From Bacteroidota bacterium (GTDB taxonomy: Bacteria > Bacteroidota > Rhodothermia > Rhodothermales > Rubricoccaceae): DNA of 64,000 bases. The stretch spans positions 263,447 to 327,446 of the forward strand of contig JBCBNX010000005.1 of assembly GCA_039821555.1 (NCBI GenBank), given 5' to 3'. A program made the position numbers and the translations under genes. The notes beneath the pieces were generated by a model, which was not told the origin of the DNA, did no database searches, and saw only the letters and a list, made by a program, of their open reading frames with translations. Of the stretch, positions 8,891 through 19,267 are shown one piece after another (the stretch's first letter is position 1; each line of letters starts with the position of its first letter).

Positions 8891-9460
8891 ATGCCGACCT
8901 CGAACGACCTGACCCGCCTGCTCGGCGACCTCAGCGACGGCAACCAAGCGGTCGCCGACGAACTGCTTCCGCAGGTCTATGACGAGCTTCGGGCCATCGC
9001 GCGGCGGCAGCTCCGCGGCGAACGAGCCGGGCACACGCTCGACACCGTGGCGCTCGTCAACGAGGCCTACCTCAAGCTCCTCGGCGGCGCGGAGATCGAC
9101 TGGCAGAACCGCGCGCACTTCTTCGGCATGGCCGCGCTCGCCATGCGGCGCATCCTCATCAACTACGCGCACCAGCGCCGCGCCGAGAAACGCGGCGGCG
9201 GCCAGGCCCTCGCCACGTTCAACGACGAGGTGGTCAGCGGCGGCGCGCGCGCGGAGCAGCTGATTGCGCTCGACGAGGCGCTCACCCGGCTCGAAGCGTG
9301 GAATGGGCGGCAGGCGACAGTCGTGACGTATCGCTTCTTCGGCGGCCTCACGCACGAGGAGGTCGCCGCCGTGCTCGACGTCTCCGTCTCCACGGTCCGC
9401 AGCGACTGGCGCATGGCGCGCGCCTGGCTCCGCCGCGAGCTCGACGACGACACGCTCTAG
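8891..9460 (+). CDS. ECF-family RNA polymerase sigma factor
   Basis: The 189-residue protein has sigma region 2 (ELLPQVYDELRAIARRQL, then TLDTVALVNEAYLKL) and region 4 with its helix-turn-helix (VVTYRFFGGLTHEEVAAVLD, then VSVSTVRSDWRMARAWLRRE). The spacing and the DTVALVNEAYLKL segment are those of the ECF subgroup common in Planctomycetes and Rhodothermales. ATG 8891 gives the expected N-terminus; the frame is open further upstream to 8792 but that part has no family similarity. No anti-sigma gene follows. The next gene is a membrane Ser/Thr kinase with TPRs, and this pairing, which recurs in these bacteria, suggests phosphorylation-linked control. Confidence 0.93.
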   Translation: MPTSNDLTRLLGDLSDGNQAVADELLPQVYDELRAIARRQLRGERAGHTLDTVALVNEAYLKLLGGAEIDWQNRAHFFGMAALAMRRILINYAHQRRAEKRGGGQALATFNDEVVSGGARAEQLIALDEALTRLEAWNGRQATVVTYRFFGGLTHEEVAAVLDVSVSTVRSDWRMARAWLRRELDDDTL

Positions 9461-9599
9461 ACCTCAGAGCCGAGGCTCATAGACGAGCTAGCCTGCCACG
9501 CGCTGGGCGGCTGACGCCTTGGCCTGACACCCGCGTCCAGAAATCCTGCCTCTCCAGACAGACGCCCTCCGTGCCCCCACGCTCACCACGCCGACGCCC

Positions 9600-12233
<2,634 letters not shown>

Positions 12234-12311
12234 CGGCTTGCGCTCCGGGAAGACGCTCAGGATCACATCCGGACCGCGCAGGAACCCGTGGGGGCGGTCG
12301 CGCGAAGCACT

Positions 12312-12340
12312 TTGGATAAGTCGGGGATGTGCTCTAAACT
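12312..12340 (+). promoter_or_regulatory. Candidate sigma-70 promoter for the pnt genes
   Basis: TTGGAT and TAAACT are separated by 17 bases, 37 bases before the pntAA ATG. This is the only such pair in the short intergenic region after the kinase gene. It fits the general sigma-70 form better than the Bacteroidota TAnnTTTG form. Confidence 0.45.
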
Positions 12341-12376
12341 CCCCCGTCACTTCACCCCGCTGCCTCTCTCGCCCCC

Positions 12377-13522
12377 ATGCCCCTCGTCCTCGGCGTCCCC
12401 CGTGAAACGGCCCCTGGTGAAACGCGCGTCGCGACGACGCCGGACGCGGTCCAGCGGCTGAAGAAAAAAGGCGTCACCGTGCGCGTCGAATCCGGCGCGG
12501 GGGCCACGGCGGGCTTTCCCGACGCGGCCTACAGCGACGTAGGGGCCGAGGTCGTGGACCGCGCGGCGGTCTACCAGGCCGAGGTGGTTGCCAAGGTCGC
12601 TGCGCCCAACGCCGACGAGCGCAAACTCCTGCGCAGCGACGGCATCCTGATCAGCTTCCTCCGCCCGCTCGATGACCTCGGCACCGTGCAGGCCATCGCC
12701 GAGACCGGCGTGACGGCGATGGCGATGGAGATGGTCCCGCGCATCACCCGCGCGCAGAAAATGGACGCGCTCTCGGCGATGAGCACCGTCGCGGGCTACA
12801 AGGCCGTGCTGCTCGCCGCCGACACGCTCCCGAAGTTCTTCCCGCTCCTCACGACGGCAGCTGGCACACTACGCCCGGCGAAGGTGTTCGTGATCGGCGC
12901 GGGCGTGGCGGGCCTCCAGGCACTCGCGACAGCGCGCCGCCTCGGCGCGATCACCTTCGGCTATGACATCCGCACCGCCGCCGCCGAGCAGGTCGAGTCC
13001 GTCGGCGCCGAGTTTGTCACGCTCACGCTCCCCAGCGATGACGCCGAGGACGCGGGCGGCTACGCAAAGGCGCTCGGCAAGTCTGAGGCCGAGCAGCAGA
13101 TCGCGCTCATGGCCAAAGAGGTCGCGAAGTACGACGTCGTCATCACGACGGCGCTCATCCCCGGCCGCCCCGCGCCGCTGCTCCTCAACGAGGACGCCGT
13201 GCGCAACATGCCTGAGGGCAGCGTCATCATCGACCTCGCCGCGCCCAACGGCGGCAACTGCGCGCTCACGGAGCCCGACGAGGTCGTCCACCAGCATGGC
13301 ACGACGATCCTCGGCCCGACCAACCTCGTGGCGTCGATGCCGCTGCATGCCAGCCAGATGTACGCCCGCACCGTCATGGCGATGGTGCTCGACTTCCTGA
13401 CGGACGAGGGCACCTTCCGCCGCGACTTCGAGGACGAGGTCTTCGTCGGCGCCTGCGTCACGCACGAGGGCGAGGTCGTCCACGAGCGAGTCAAAGGCAA
13501 AATCGAGCAGGCAGCGGGATGA
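12377..13522 (+). CDS. pntAA: NAD(P) transhydrogenase alpha subunit, NAD-binding part
   Basis: This is domain I of the proton-translocating transhydrogenase, which passes hydride from NADH to NADP+ using the proton gradient. The 381 residues match the short form in which alpha is split. The N-terminus (LGVPRETAPGETRVATTPDA) is the alanine dehydrogenase/PNT signature, followed by VARVESGAGATAGFPDA-type sequence, the Rossmann loop VFVIGAGVAGLQALATARRL, and the C-terminal ALIPGRPAPLLL segment that contacts domain III. The membrane parts are in pntAB and pntB downstream. A 176-base gap holding a dispersed repeat separates it from pntAB, so the operon is not tightly packed. Confidence 0.96.
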   Translation: MPLVLGVPRETAPGETRVATTPDAVQRLKKKGVTVRVESGAGATAGFPDAAYSDVGAEVVDRAAVYQAEVVAKVAAPNADERKLLRSDGILISFLRPLDDLGTVQAIAETGVTAMAMEMVPRITRAQKMDALSAMSTVAGYKAVLLAADTLPKFFPLLTTAAGTLRPAKVFVIGAGVAGLQALATARRLGAITFGYDIRTAAAEQVESVGAEFVTLTLPSDDAEDAGGYAKALGKSEAEQQIALMAKEVAKYDVVITTALIPGRPAPLLLNEDAVRNMPEGSVIIDLAAPNGGNCALTEPDEVVHQHGTTILGPTNLVASMPLHASQMYARTVMAMVLDFLTDEGTFRRDFEDEVFVGACVTHEGEVVHERVKGKIEQAAG

Positions 13523-13544
13523 CTGACGAGGCTGCCTCATGCAT

Positions 13545-13668
13545 GTCATCCCGAGCGAGCTTTGCGAGCCGAGGGGTCTACGTTCGCCTCGATGCTTTGA
13601 CCGCGACTTGAACGCTGACCCTCAGATCCTTCGACTTCATCCGCTGTGCGGATTCCGCTCAGGATGAC
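13545..13668 (+). repeat. Dispersed repeat with GTCATCC/GGATGAC ends (copy 1)
   Basis: The element begins GTCATCCCGAGCG and ends CGCTCAGGATGAC, an imperfect inverted terminal repeat, and fills most of the pntAA-pntAB gap. Three relatives are at 35897, 50442 and 60802. Similar GTCATCCTGAGCG sequences are widespread between genes of many bacteria, so this is a known kind of non-coding repeat. Strand is arbitrary. Confidence 0.7.
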
Positions 13669-13698
13669 ACTGACTGTTACTCCCCAACCGCTCCACCG

Positions 13699-13989
13699 AT
13701 GGATATCGCTCTCATTGTGGTTTTCGTGCTCGCCTCGTTTGTCGGGTTCGAGATCATCACCAAGGTGCCCGCAACGCTGCACACGCCGCTCATGTCGGGC
13801 TCGAACGCCATCAGTGGCATCACCATCGTGGGCGCGCTGATCGTGACGGCGGGCGTCGACGCGCCCTGGGCCAAGTGGGTCGGTTTCGCGGCCCTCGTCC
13901 TCGCCACGATCAACGTGGTCGGGGGCTTCCTCGTGACGGATCGGATGCTCTCGATGTTCAAGAAAAAGCCCGAGAGGGCAGAAGGATGA
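13699..13989 (+). CDS. pntAB: NAD(P) transhydrogenase alpha subunit, small membrane part
   Basis: The 96-residue protein is the split-off membrane part of the alpha subunit. It has three to four hydrophobic segments: IALIVVFVLASFVGF, the conserved VPATLHTPLMSGSNAISGIT loop, IVGALIVTAG, and WVGFAALVLATINVVGGFLV, followed by DRMLSMFKKKP. With PntB it forms the proton channel. Its last codons (RAEG and the stop) come from the first heptamer repeats of the inserted cassette, and its stop overlaps the next ATG as ATGA. The original C-terminus was therefore probably altered by the insertion. Confidence 0.95.
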   Translation: MDIALIVVFVLASFVGFEIITKVPATLHTPLMSGSNAISGITIVGALIVTAGVDAPWAKWVGFAALVLATINVVGGFLVTDRMLSMFKKKPERAEG

Positions 13990-14441
13990 AGGCAGAAGGC
14001 AGAAGGCAGGACAGCCGCTTGAGCAGCCTGCCGCCCCCGCTTGAGGAGCGCACCCTCGCCTACGGAACGCGCGCGGTTGCGCTGTATCGGCATCTGTGCC
14101 GGCAGGAACGCGCAGCACGACGCCTCGCCGACCAGTTCCTTCGAGCTGCTACCTCCGTCGGGGCTAATCTCGCCGAAGGGCGTTCTGGAGAGACACGCCG
14201 CGACTTTATTCACAAGCATAGCATTGCGCTCAAGGAAGCACGGGAAGCGCTCTACTGGCTTCGCTTGTTTGTCCGCGCCGATCTCGTTGAGGAAGGTAGG
14301 GTAGCGTCCTTGATGGACGAAACCGACCAACTCATCGCCATTCTCGTCACCATCATCACCCGGGCGAAGCGAAACGGGACCGTCCGCACCGCGAACGGAC
14401 GGTAGCCTTTTTTCATCCTTCTGCCTTCACCCTTCTGCCTT
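13982..14441 (+). mobile_element. Four-helix-bundle gene cassette framed by inverted heptamer repeats
   Basis: The left side (13982-14009) reads AAGGATG then AAGGCAG three times. The right side (14414-14441), read on the other strand, is AAGGCAG, AAGGGTG, AAGGCAG, AAGGATG. The two arrays are inverted relative to each other and enclose exactly one gene, placed between pntAB and pntB, two genes whose products work as one complex. The right array ends three bases before the pntB ATG. I see no transposase and no clear target-site duplication. Calling it mobile is inference from the position and the symmetrical ends. Confidence 0.55.
13986..14405 (+). CDS. Four-helix-bundle protein of the 23S rRNA intervening-sequence (IVP) family
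   Basis: The 139-residue product matches the family often called four helix bundle protein or 23S rRNA-intervening sequence protein. Four amphipathic helices are visible, with the signature SVGANLAEGRSGETRRDFIH and the following ALKEAREALYWLRLFV. Family members bind nucleic acid or act as partners of reverse transcriptase systems (the Avd protein of diversity-generating retroelements has this fold); most are uncharacterised. Here the start codon lies inside the left heptamer repeat, so the first residues (MKAEGRRQ) are repeat-encoded. It overlaps the pntAB stop by ATGA, so it can be translated from the pnt mRNA. No reverse transcriptase or rRNA gene is in the window. Confidence 0.85.
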   Translation: MKAEGRRQDSRLSSLPPPLEERTLAYGTRAVALYRHLCRQERAARRLADQFLRAATSVGANLAEGRSGETRRDFIHKHSIALKEAREALYWLRLFVRADLVEEGRVASLMDETDQLIAILVTIITRAKRNGTVRTANGR

Positions 14442-14444
14442 CCC

Positions 14445-15881
14445 ATGGACGCACTCATCACCATCGCCTATCTCGTCGCGGCGTCGCTGTTCATCTTCGG
14501 GCTGAAGCGGCTCTCGTCGCCGCGGACGGCGCCAGGCGGCAACCGGATGGCGGCGGTCGGAATGCTCGTCGCGGTGGTGGCGGCGCTCGTGGAGGCGAAC
14601 CTCCTCAACCCCATCGAGATCGTAGCGGGGCTCGTGCTCGGCGGTGGGATCGGGCTGCTCTTGGCGAAGCGCATCCAGATGACCCAGATGCCCGAGTTGG
14701 TAGCGGCATTCAACGCGTTCGGCGGCGGCGCGAGCGCGCTCGTCGCGGCGGCGGAGCTGCTGCGCTGGCAGACGGACCCCACGCCTGCCGACGCGGCCGC
14801 GCTTCCGCTTGCCCTCTCGATCACGGCGCTGCTCTCCGTCGTGATCGGTGCGGTGACCTTCTCGGGTTCGTTCGTGGCGTTCGCCAAGCTCAACGGCTCG
14901 CTGCGCTCGATGGGCTTCCCGGGCATTCGCTTCGTGACGTTTGCGCTCGCGGGCGGGACCATCGCCGCGGCCGTGTGGCTTGCCCTCTCAGGCGGGGACT
15001 ACCTCGCGAATCCGGAGCCCGTCTACATGGCACTTGGCATCGTTGGTGCGGCGGCGCTGCTGCTCGGCGTCGTGCTCGTGGTGCCCATCGGCGGGGCCGA
15101 CATGCCGGTCGTGGTGGCGCTGCTGAACTCGTACTCCGGCCTCGCGGCGGCGGCGGCGGGCTTCGTGCTCACCAACTACGCGCTCATCGTCTCGGGGGCA
15201 CTCGTCGGCGCAAGCGGCCTCATCCTCACGATGATCATGTGCGACGCGATGAACCGCTCGCTACTGAACGTGCTCCTCGGCGGCTTCGGCGCGGACGCGG
15301 GCACCGCCGTCGCGGCAGGCGCGGGCGACCAAGAAGGCAAGCAGGTCCGCCAGACCTCCGCCGACGACGCCGCGGTGCTGATGAGCTATGCCGGGCGCGT
15401 CATCATCGTGCCGGGCTACGGCCTCGCCGTCGCGCAGGCGCAGCACGAAGTCCGCGAGATGGCTGACCTCCTCCAGAAGGAGGGCGTCGACGTGCGCTAC
15501 GCCATCCACCCCGTCGCGGGCCGTATGCCGGGGCACATGAACGTCCTCCTCGCCGAGGCCAACGTGCCCTACGACCTGCTTTTCGACATGGACGACATCA
15601 ACAACGAGTTCGACCAGACCGATGTGGCGCTCGTGGTCGGCGCGAACGACGTGGTAAACCCCGGCGCGAAGACGAACCCGGCCAGCCCGATCTACGGCAT
15701 GCCGGTCCTGAACGTGGACGAGGCGCAGAACGTGATCGTCCTCAAGCGCTCGATGCGCCCCGGCTACGCAGGCATCCAGAACGAGCTCTTCTTCCGCGAC
15801 AACACGCAGCTCCTCTTCGGCGACGCGAAGGACTCCATCGGCAACATCGTCGGCGAGTTGAAAGAGCTGCAGAAAGCATGA
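14445..15881 (+). CDS. pntB: NAD(P) transhydrogenase beta subunit
   Basis: PntB supplies most of the proton channel and the NADP(H)-binding domain III. The 478 residues have about eight transmembrane segments up to residue ~280, with RIQMTQMPELVAAFNAFGGGA and VPIGGADMPVVVALLNSYSG typical of the family. The soluble end shows IIVPGYGLAVAQAQHEVREM, the YAIHPVAGRMPGHMNVLLAE loop, GANDVVNPGAK and KRSMRPGYAGIQNELF, which bind NADP(H). ATG 14445 lies directly after the heptamer-repeat cassette. The stop at 15881 abuts the stop of the convergent HNH gene with no spacer. Confidence 0.97.
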   Translation: MDALITIAYLVAASLFIFGLKRLSSPRTAPGGNRMAAVGMLVAVVAALVEANLLNPIEIVAGLVLGGGIGLLLAKRIQMTQMPELVAAFNAFGGGASALVAAAELLRWQTDPTPADAAALPLALSITALLSVVIGAVTFSGSFVAFAKLNGSLRSMGFPGIRFVTFALAGGTIAAAVWLALSGGDYLANPEPVYMALGIVGAAALLLGVVLVVPIGGADMPVVVALLNSYSGLAAAAAGFVLTNYALIVSGALVGASGLILTMIMCDAMNRSLLNVLLGGFGADAGTAVAAGAGDQEGKQVRQTSADDAAVLMSYAGRVIIVPGYGLAVAQAQHEVREMADLLQKEGVDVRYAIHPVAGRMPGHMNVLLAEANVPYDLLFDMDDINNEFDQTDVALVVGANDVVNPGAKTNPASPIYGMPVLNVDEAQNVIVLKRSMRPGYAGIQNELFFRDNTQLLFGDAKDSIGNIVGELKELQKA

Positions 15882-17060
15882 CTAAAAGGGAGCATCGCCC
15901 CCAGGCGGCTGAGGATTTGATTTGTATCCAGATGCTTGATATTGCAAATTTTCGAAGCGTCTGTATCTGTTGACGTAAGCTATTTGCACAGTCCCAATAG
16001 GCCCTTGGCTTTGATTGCTCACTATCAATTCTGCCAAGCCTTCGGTCGAGTTTCCGTGCTCATCGGTTGTGATGCCGTAGCGTTCAGCCCGGTGCAGAAA
16101 TACTAGCTGATCTGCAACCTTTGCAGTCGAGTCATAGCCATCTGTGAGAATAGGGCGTCTGTCTCCACCTCGCCGTTCGGTGGAGTCGCTGAGCTTAGAT
16201 GTAGCAAGTACGGGGATCTGAAGTTCGAAGGCGAGTTCTTTGAGTCGAGTCAGAATCTCCTCAACTTGTCGATCTCGCCAGTCAGTTTTGAGCGTGGGAG
16301 TCCTGATGAGATCAATCCCATCAATAATTAGAAGCTGCCCATTGACGGCTCGAACCTCAGCACTGACTTCAGAAGCAATCAGGTCAATCGAGGACGGGCC
16401 AAGTGAGAGTAGTGAGAGCGGGGCGTTAAACAGCACACCTGTAGCATGTGCGAGACGAGGCCAGTCTTCATCTGATAGCCCTCCGCGTCGTGCCTCGTCA
16501 ATCGGTACCTGTGCTTCGGCACAACAGAGGTGTCTTGAAAGCTCTTCCTGGTTATGCTGAGTCGAGACAAAAACAGTCGAGGCAAAGGTCTCAGGATGCA
16601 GCGCTGCATTTCTGGCAATGGTGAGCGTAAGCGAGGTAAGACCCATCCCAGGGCGGCCGGCTAGGATGGTGAGGGTGCCTGGCGCGAGCCCACCCACCAT
16701 GTCGTCTAGCTTGTGAAACCCTGTTGGAACATGGTTCGGTAGCAGTCCACCCTCGGTATGGACTCCTTGGAGATGACCAAGCGCTGCATTAAGGTCCTCA
16801 CTAATGGATGCTTGGCGATGAAAATGCTCTCTGGCCCCTTCGTCATGTAGGCTCAGCCTTCGATGAAAGTGTGAGTGGCACAGATTACAGAGAGCAATCA
16901 TGTCAGTCAGTCTCTCTTCACCGAGCCGTGCGTACGTGCGATGGTGTACTTCTAAGTCATGAGGACTGAAGCACAACTCGCAACGATGCAACGCGAAAAT
17001 TAGACGCTCCTTTCTCTTCTCGCGCCATTCGGTGGACTTGATGTATTCCTGGTAGATCAT
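15882..17060 (-). CDS. HNH nuclease-like domain fused to a catalytically degenerate DnaB-like domain
   Basis: Residues 1-70 form an HNH-type zinc module: C27-x2-C30, H39-H40 in LEVHHRTYARLG, and C58-x2-C61-H62. From about residue 110 the protein follows the replicative helicase DnaB C-terminal (RecA) fold closely: TGFHKLDDMVGGLAPGTLTI, LIIDGIDLI as Walker B with D247, PVLATSKL, and a GPIGTVQIAYVNRYRRFENL ending. The catalytic positions are changed: Walker A reads GRPGMGLTS with L141 for lysine, Q168 stands where the catalytic Glu belongs, K289 replaces the sensor Gln, and N349/S351 replace the K-x-R finger. The DnaB N-terminal primase-binding domain is absent. Base composition is near balanced, unlike its GC-rich neighbours, which suggests acquisition. 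Function unknown; a defence or mobile-element role is inference. Confidence 0.85.
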   Translation of the reverse strand: MIYQEYIKSTEWREKRKERLIFALHRCELCFSPHDLEVHHRTYARLGEERLTDMIALCNLCHSHFHRRLSLHDEGAREHFHRQASISEDLNAALGHLQGVHTEGGLLPNHVPTGFHKLDDMVGGLAPGTLTILAGRPGMGLTSLTLTIARNAALHPETFASTVFVSTQHNQEELSRHLCCAEAQVPIDEARRGGLSDEDWPRLAHATGVLFNAPLSLLSLGPSSIDLIASEVSAEVRAVNGQLLIIDGIDLIRTPTLKTDWRDRQVEEILTRLKELAFELQIPVLATSKLSDSTERRGGDRRPILTDGYDSTAKVADQLVFLHRAERYGITTDEHGNSTEGLAELIVSNQSQGPIGTVQIAYVNRYRRFENLQYQASGYKSNPQPPGGDAPF

Positions 17061-17108
17061 CTCTCATGAATCAGGTTCTTCGGACCCTAGAACATAACCT
17101 TCTCAAAA

Positions 17109-17519
17109 ATGACAAGCATATCTGATCTCAACGAGCTCCTCGCTTCGATGGAGCCGGTCCTGCAGGACGGCGCGTTCGTCTTCGTGACGGTGCCGACGCG
17201 GGGCTTTGCGCTGGCAGCCGAGACGAATCCGGTCGCGGCGGTGATGGAGGCCGAGGGGCTGACGCTCGTGCTCCCGCAGGCCCAGGCCGACGCGCTGCGC
17301 TTCGGCTACGGCACGGTCTTCCGCCAACTCACGCTCACGGTACACTCCAGCCTCGACGCTGTCGGGCTCACCGCGGCCGTAGCGACGCGCCTCGCCGCGC
17401 ACGGCATCCCAGCAAACGTCGTAGCGGGCTATTACCACGACCACCTCTTCGTCCCGCAGGACCGCGCCGAGGAGGCGCTGGAGGCACTACGAGCGCTGGG
17501 CCGGGAGCGCGCGGCTTGA
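17109..17519 (+). CDS. ACT-domain protein
   Basis: The 136-residue protein matches the small stand-alone ACT-domain family (formerly DUF2241): an N-terminal ELLASMEPVLQDGAFVFVTV, the central EAEGLTLVLPQAQAD, and a C-terminal ACT repeat (LTLTVHSSLDAVGLTAAVAT, then LAAHGIPANVVAGYYHDHLF). ACT domains bind amino acids; for this family the ligand is not established. It starts 48 bases from the divergent HNH gene and has no clear operon partner. Confidence 0.85.
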   Translation: MTSISDLNELLASMEPVLQDGAFVFVTVPTRGFALAAETNPVAAVMEAEGLTLVLPQAQADALRFGYGTVFRQLTLTVHSSLDAVGLTAAVATRLAAHGIPANVVAGYYHDHLFVPQDRAEEALEALRALGRERAA

Positions 17520-17585
17520 ACCGTCAACGCTAACGCCGTACGTTATTCTGAGCCGTCAGATTCTAGCACGCATCGCGCCACGACC

Positions 17586-17813
17586 ATGAGCGCTTCTCAC
17601 TCATTTCAGCAAGGCAGCTTTGCCATGACGCTGCTCTTCGCCGCACTTACCGTCTTCTTTGTGGTGTACGGTGTACTCGGCGGCGGCAACGCCTCCCTCT
17701 TCTTTGCGCTACTGGGCGCGCTGGGTACGTGGCGCCACTACGCCGTGGGCCGCCGTCGCCGGAGGCAAGGCGGGTTGGATCTCATCGGGACGGAGGACGC
17801 CGCCGGCGTGTGA
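17586..17813 (+). CDS. Small membrane protein, hypothetical
   Basis: The 75-residue frame has two hydrophobic segments (AMTLLFAALTVFFVVYGVLG and SLFFALLGALGTW) followed by a basic RRRRRQ stretch, so it probably crosses the membrane twice. It overlaps the start of the pseudouridine synthase frame as GTGA, which suggests coupled translation. I recognise no family. Confidence 0.6.
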   Translation: MSASHSFQQGSFAMTLLFAALTVFFVVYGVLGGGNASLFFALLGALGTWRHYAVGRRRRRQGGLDLIGTEDAAGV

Positions 17814-18688
17814 AGGAGCATATCAGGTGGGCCCCTCGGGCTGTTCGGATCTTGCCGCCCCCCACACGCTCACACCCCCATATCCTGGAACCGCCCTACC
17901 TCCCGATCCTCTATCGCGACGACCGGCTCGTCGCCATCGCGAAGCCGTACGGGATCCACGTCCACCGCACGCGGCTCGACCGGCAGGCGCGCGTGTTCGT
18001 GCTCCAGACGCTGCGCAACCAGATCGACCAGCACATCTTTCCGGTCCACCGCCTCGACCGCAGCACGTCCGGCGCGATGGTCTTCGGGTTGGACTCCGAG
18101 GCGGCGACGGCGCTCGGCGCAGCGTTCCAGGAGCGACGTGTCGAGAAAAGCTACCTCGCGGTCGTGCGCGGGCACCCGCCTGAATCCGGCGTGATCGACC
18201 GGGCGCTCCGGCTGCCGGACTGGCCGAAGGAGCGCGGCGAATCGGGCCGCATGGACCCAGACGCGCGCCCCATGCAGCCCGCTGTGACAGCGTACCGCAC
18301 GCTCGCCACGTCGGTGCTGCCCGTGCAGGTGAGCCGCTACCCGGAGAGTTGGTATGCCCTCGTGGAGGCCCAGCCGAAGACCGGGCGCTGGCACCAGATC
18401 CGCCGCCACCTCGCGGGCATTCAGCACCCCGTTCTCGGCGACCGCCGCCACGGCGACCACCGGCACAACCACTACCTCCGCACGATCCTCGGCCACCGGC
18501 GCCTGCTCCTCCACGCAGCCCGCCTCACGATCCCCCACCCCGACGACGGCCGCTTCGTGACGGTTCATGCTCCGCCTCCCGACGCCTTTGCCCAGGCAGC
18601 CCTGGCCCTCGGCGTACCCATTTCCAACGAGGCACAGCTCCCCAACGAGGCACAGCCGCCCTCTGGATCCAACCCGGCGGCGGAGTAG
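17810..18688 (+). CDS. truC: RluA-family pseudouridine synthase, TruC-like
   Basis: The enzyme isomerises a uridine in tRNA or rRNA. Family marks are PILYRDDRLVAIAKPYGIHV, the catalytic HRLDRSTSGAMVFGL motif whose Asp is the nucleophile, EKSYLAVVRG, and the C-terminal GRWHQIRRHLAGIQHPVLGD and LLLHAARLTIPHP. The short form without an S4 domain and the HNHYLRTILGHRRLLLHA stretch fit TruC (tRNA position 65) best, though another RluA-family substrate is possible. GTG 17810 overlaps the upstream stop; the conserved part begins about 30 residues later, so the exact start is uncertain. The C-terminus has a short repeated (N/S)EAQLPNEAQPP tail. Confidence 0.85.
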   Translation: MKEHIRWAPRAVRILPPPTRSHPHILEPPYLPILYRDDRLVAIAKPYGIHVHRTRLDRQARVFVLQTLRNQIDQHIFPVHRLDRSTSGAMVFGLDSEAATALGAAFQERRVEKSYLAVVRGHPPESGVIDRALRLPDWPKERGESGRMDPDARPMQPAVTAYRTLATSVLPVQVSRYPESWYALVEAQPKTGRWHQIRRHLAGIQHPVLGDRRHGDHRHNHYLRTILGHRRLLLHAARLTIPHPDDGRFVTVHAPPPDAFAQAALALGVPISNEAQLPNEAQPPSGSNPAAE

Positions 18689-18724
18689 TTTCGACGGGCC
18701 GTCCACCACCACGCCTCGTTACGC

Positions 18725-19180
18725 ATGTCCCGCCTCTTCCTTCTCGCTGCGCTCCTCGCCCTGCCTGCCTGCAGCTTCTTTGGTAGCGACGAGGAAGTCC
18801 GGGTCGTCGCCTACGAGGGCGCCCCGATCACCGCGGCCGATGCCCAACTCTTCGGCGCCGACATCGCCTGGACCGCCCGGCTCGACACGGACCCTGAAGG
18901 ACGCCCGCGGGTGGCGCTCAACCTCCGCCGCATCGGCGCGGACGAGGGCACCGGCGAGGAGTACGAGCTTCGCCTCATCGACGACGGCGACAGCCTCCCG
19001 CGCTTCGACGCGGGGCGCTACGAGCAGCGCACGGCCACCTCGGGCGGCGGCTTCAACGAGACCCGACGCGGCCTTCGCAGCGGCACCGTTGCCATCCAGG
19101 ACTTCGATGTCAACGGCGTCGTGAGCGGGCAAGTCTCCGGCGACCTGACGTTCACGTTCTACTACGATTTTGGAGAGTAA
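18725..19180 (+). CDS. Small lipoprotein, hypothetical
   Basis: The 151-residue product begins with MSRLFLLAALLA and lipobox LPAC, followed by SFFGSDEEV. The mature part is beta-rich, ends in QVSGDLTFTFYYDFGE, and resembles small calycin-like lipoproteins of Bacteroidota without matching a named family. It follows truC by 36 bases and converges with polX across a 16-base tandem repeat. Confidence 0.8.
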   Translation: MSRLFLLAALLALPACSFFGSDEEVRVVAYEGAPITAADAQLFGADIAWTARLDTDPEGRPRVALNLRRIGADEGTGEEYELRLIDDGDSLPRFDAGRYEQRTATSGGGFNETRRGLRSGTVAIQDFDVNGVVSGQVSGDLTFTFYYDFGE

Positions 19181-19211
19181 GGCGGTGCTGCCGTGCGACA
19201 GTGCTCTCACC

Positions 19212-19267
19212 GCTTCACCGCGACACCGCTTCACCGCGACACCGCTTCACCGCGACACCGCTTCACC
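19212..19267 (+). repeat. Tandem 16-base repeat (3.5 copies)
   Basis: GCTTCACCGCGACACC occurs three times without interruption and then half a copy more. The array lies between convergent genes and extends over the last codons and stop of the polX-type gene, so copy-number change would alter that C-terminus (the GEAVSR end). Confidence 0.9.

Noticed and set aside
13699..14405. Frameshifted pntA with the extra gene as its lost part
   Set aside because: pntAB is complete at 96 residues, normal for split PntA; the inserted protein is an unrelated helical bundle.
14010..14410. Diversity-generating retroelement around the four-helix-bundle (Avd-like) gene
   Set aside because: No reverse transcriptase, template repeat or variable-repeat target is present nearby.
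19212..19267. CRISPR-like array
   Set aside because: Repeats are 16 bases and directly abutting, with no spacers. The heptamer arrays fail for the same reason, and no cas gene is present.
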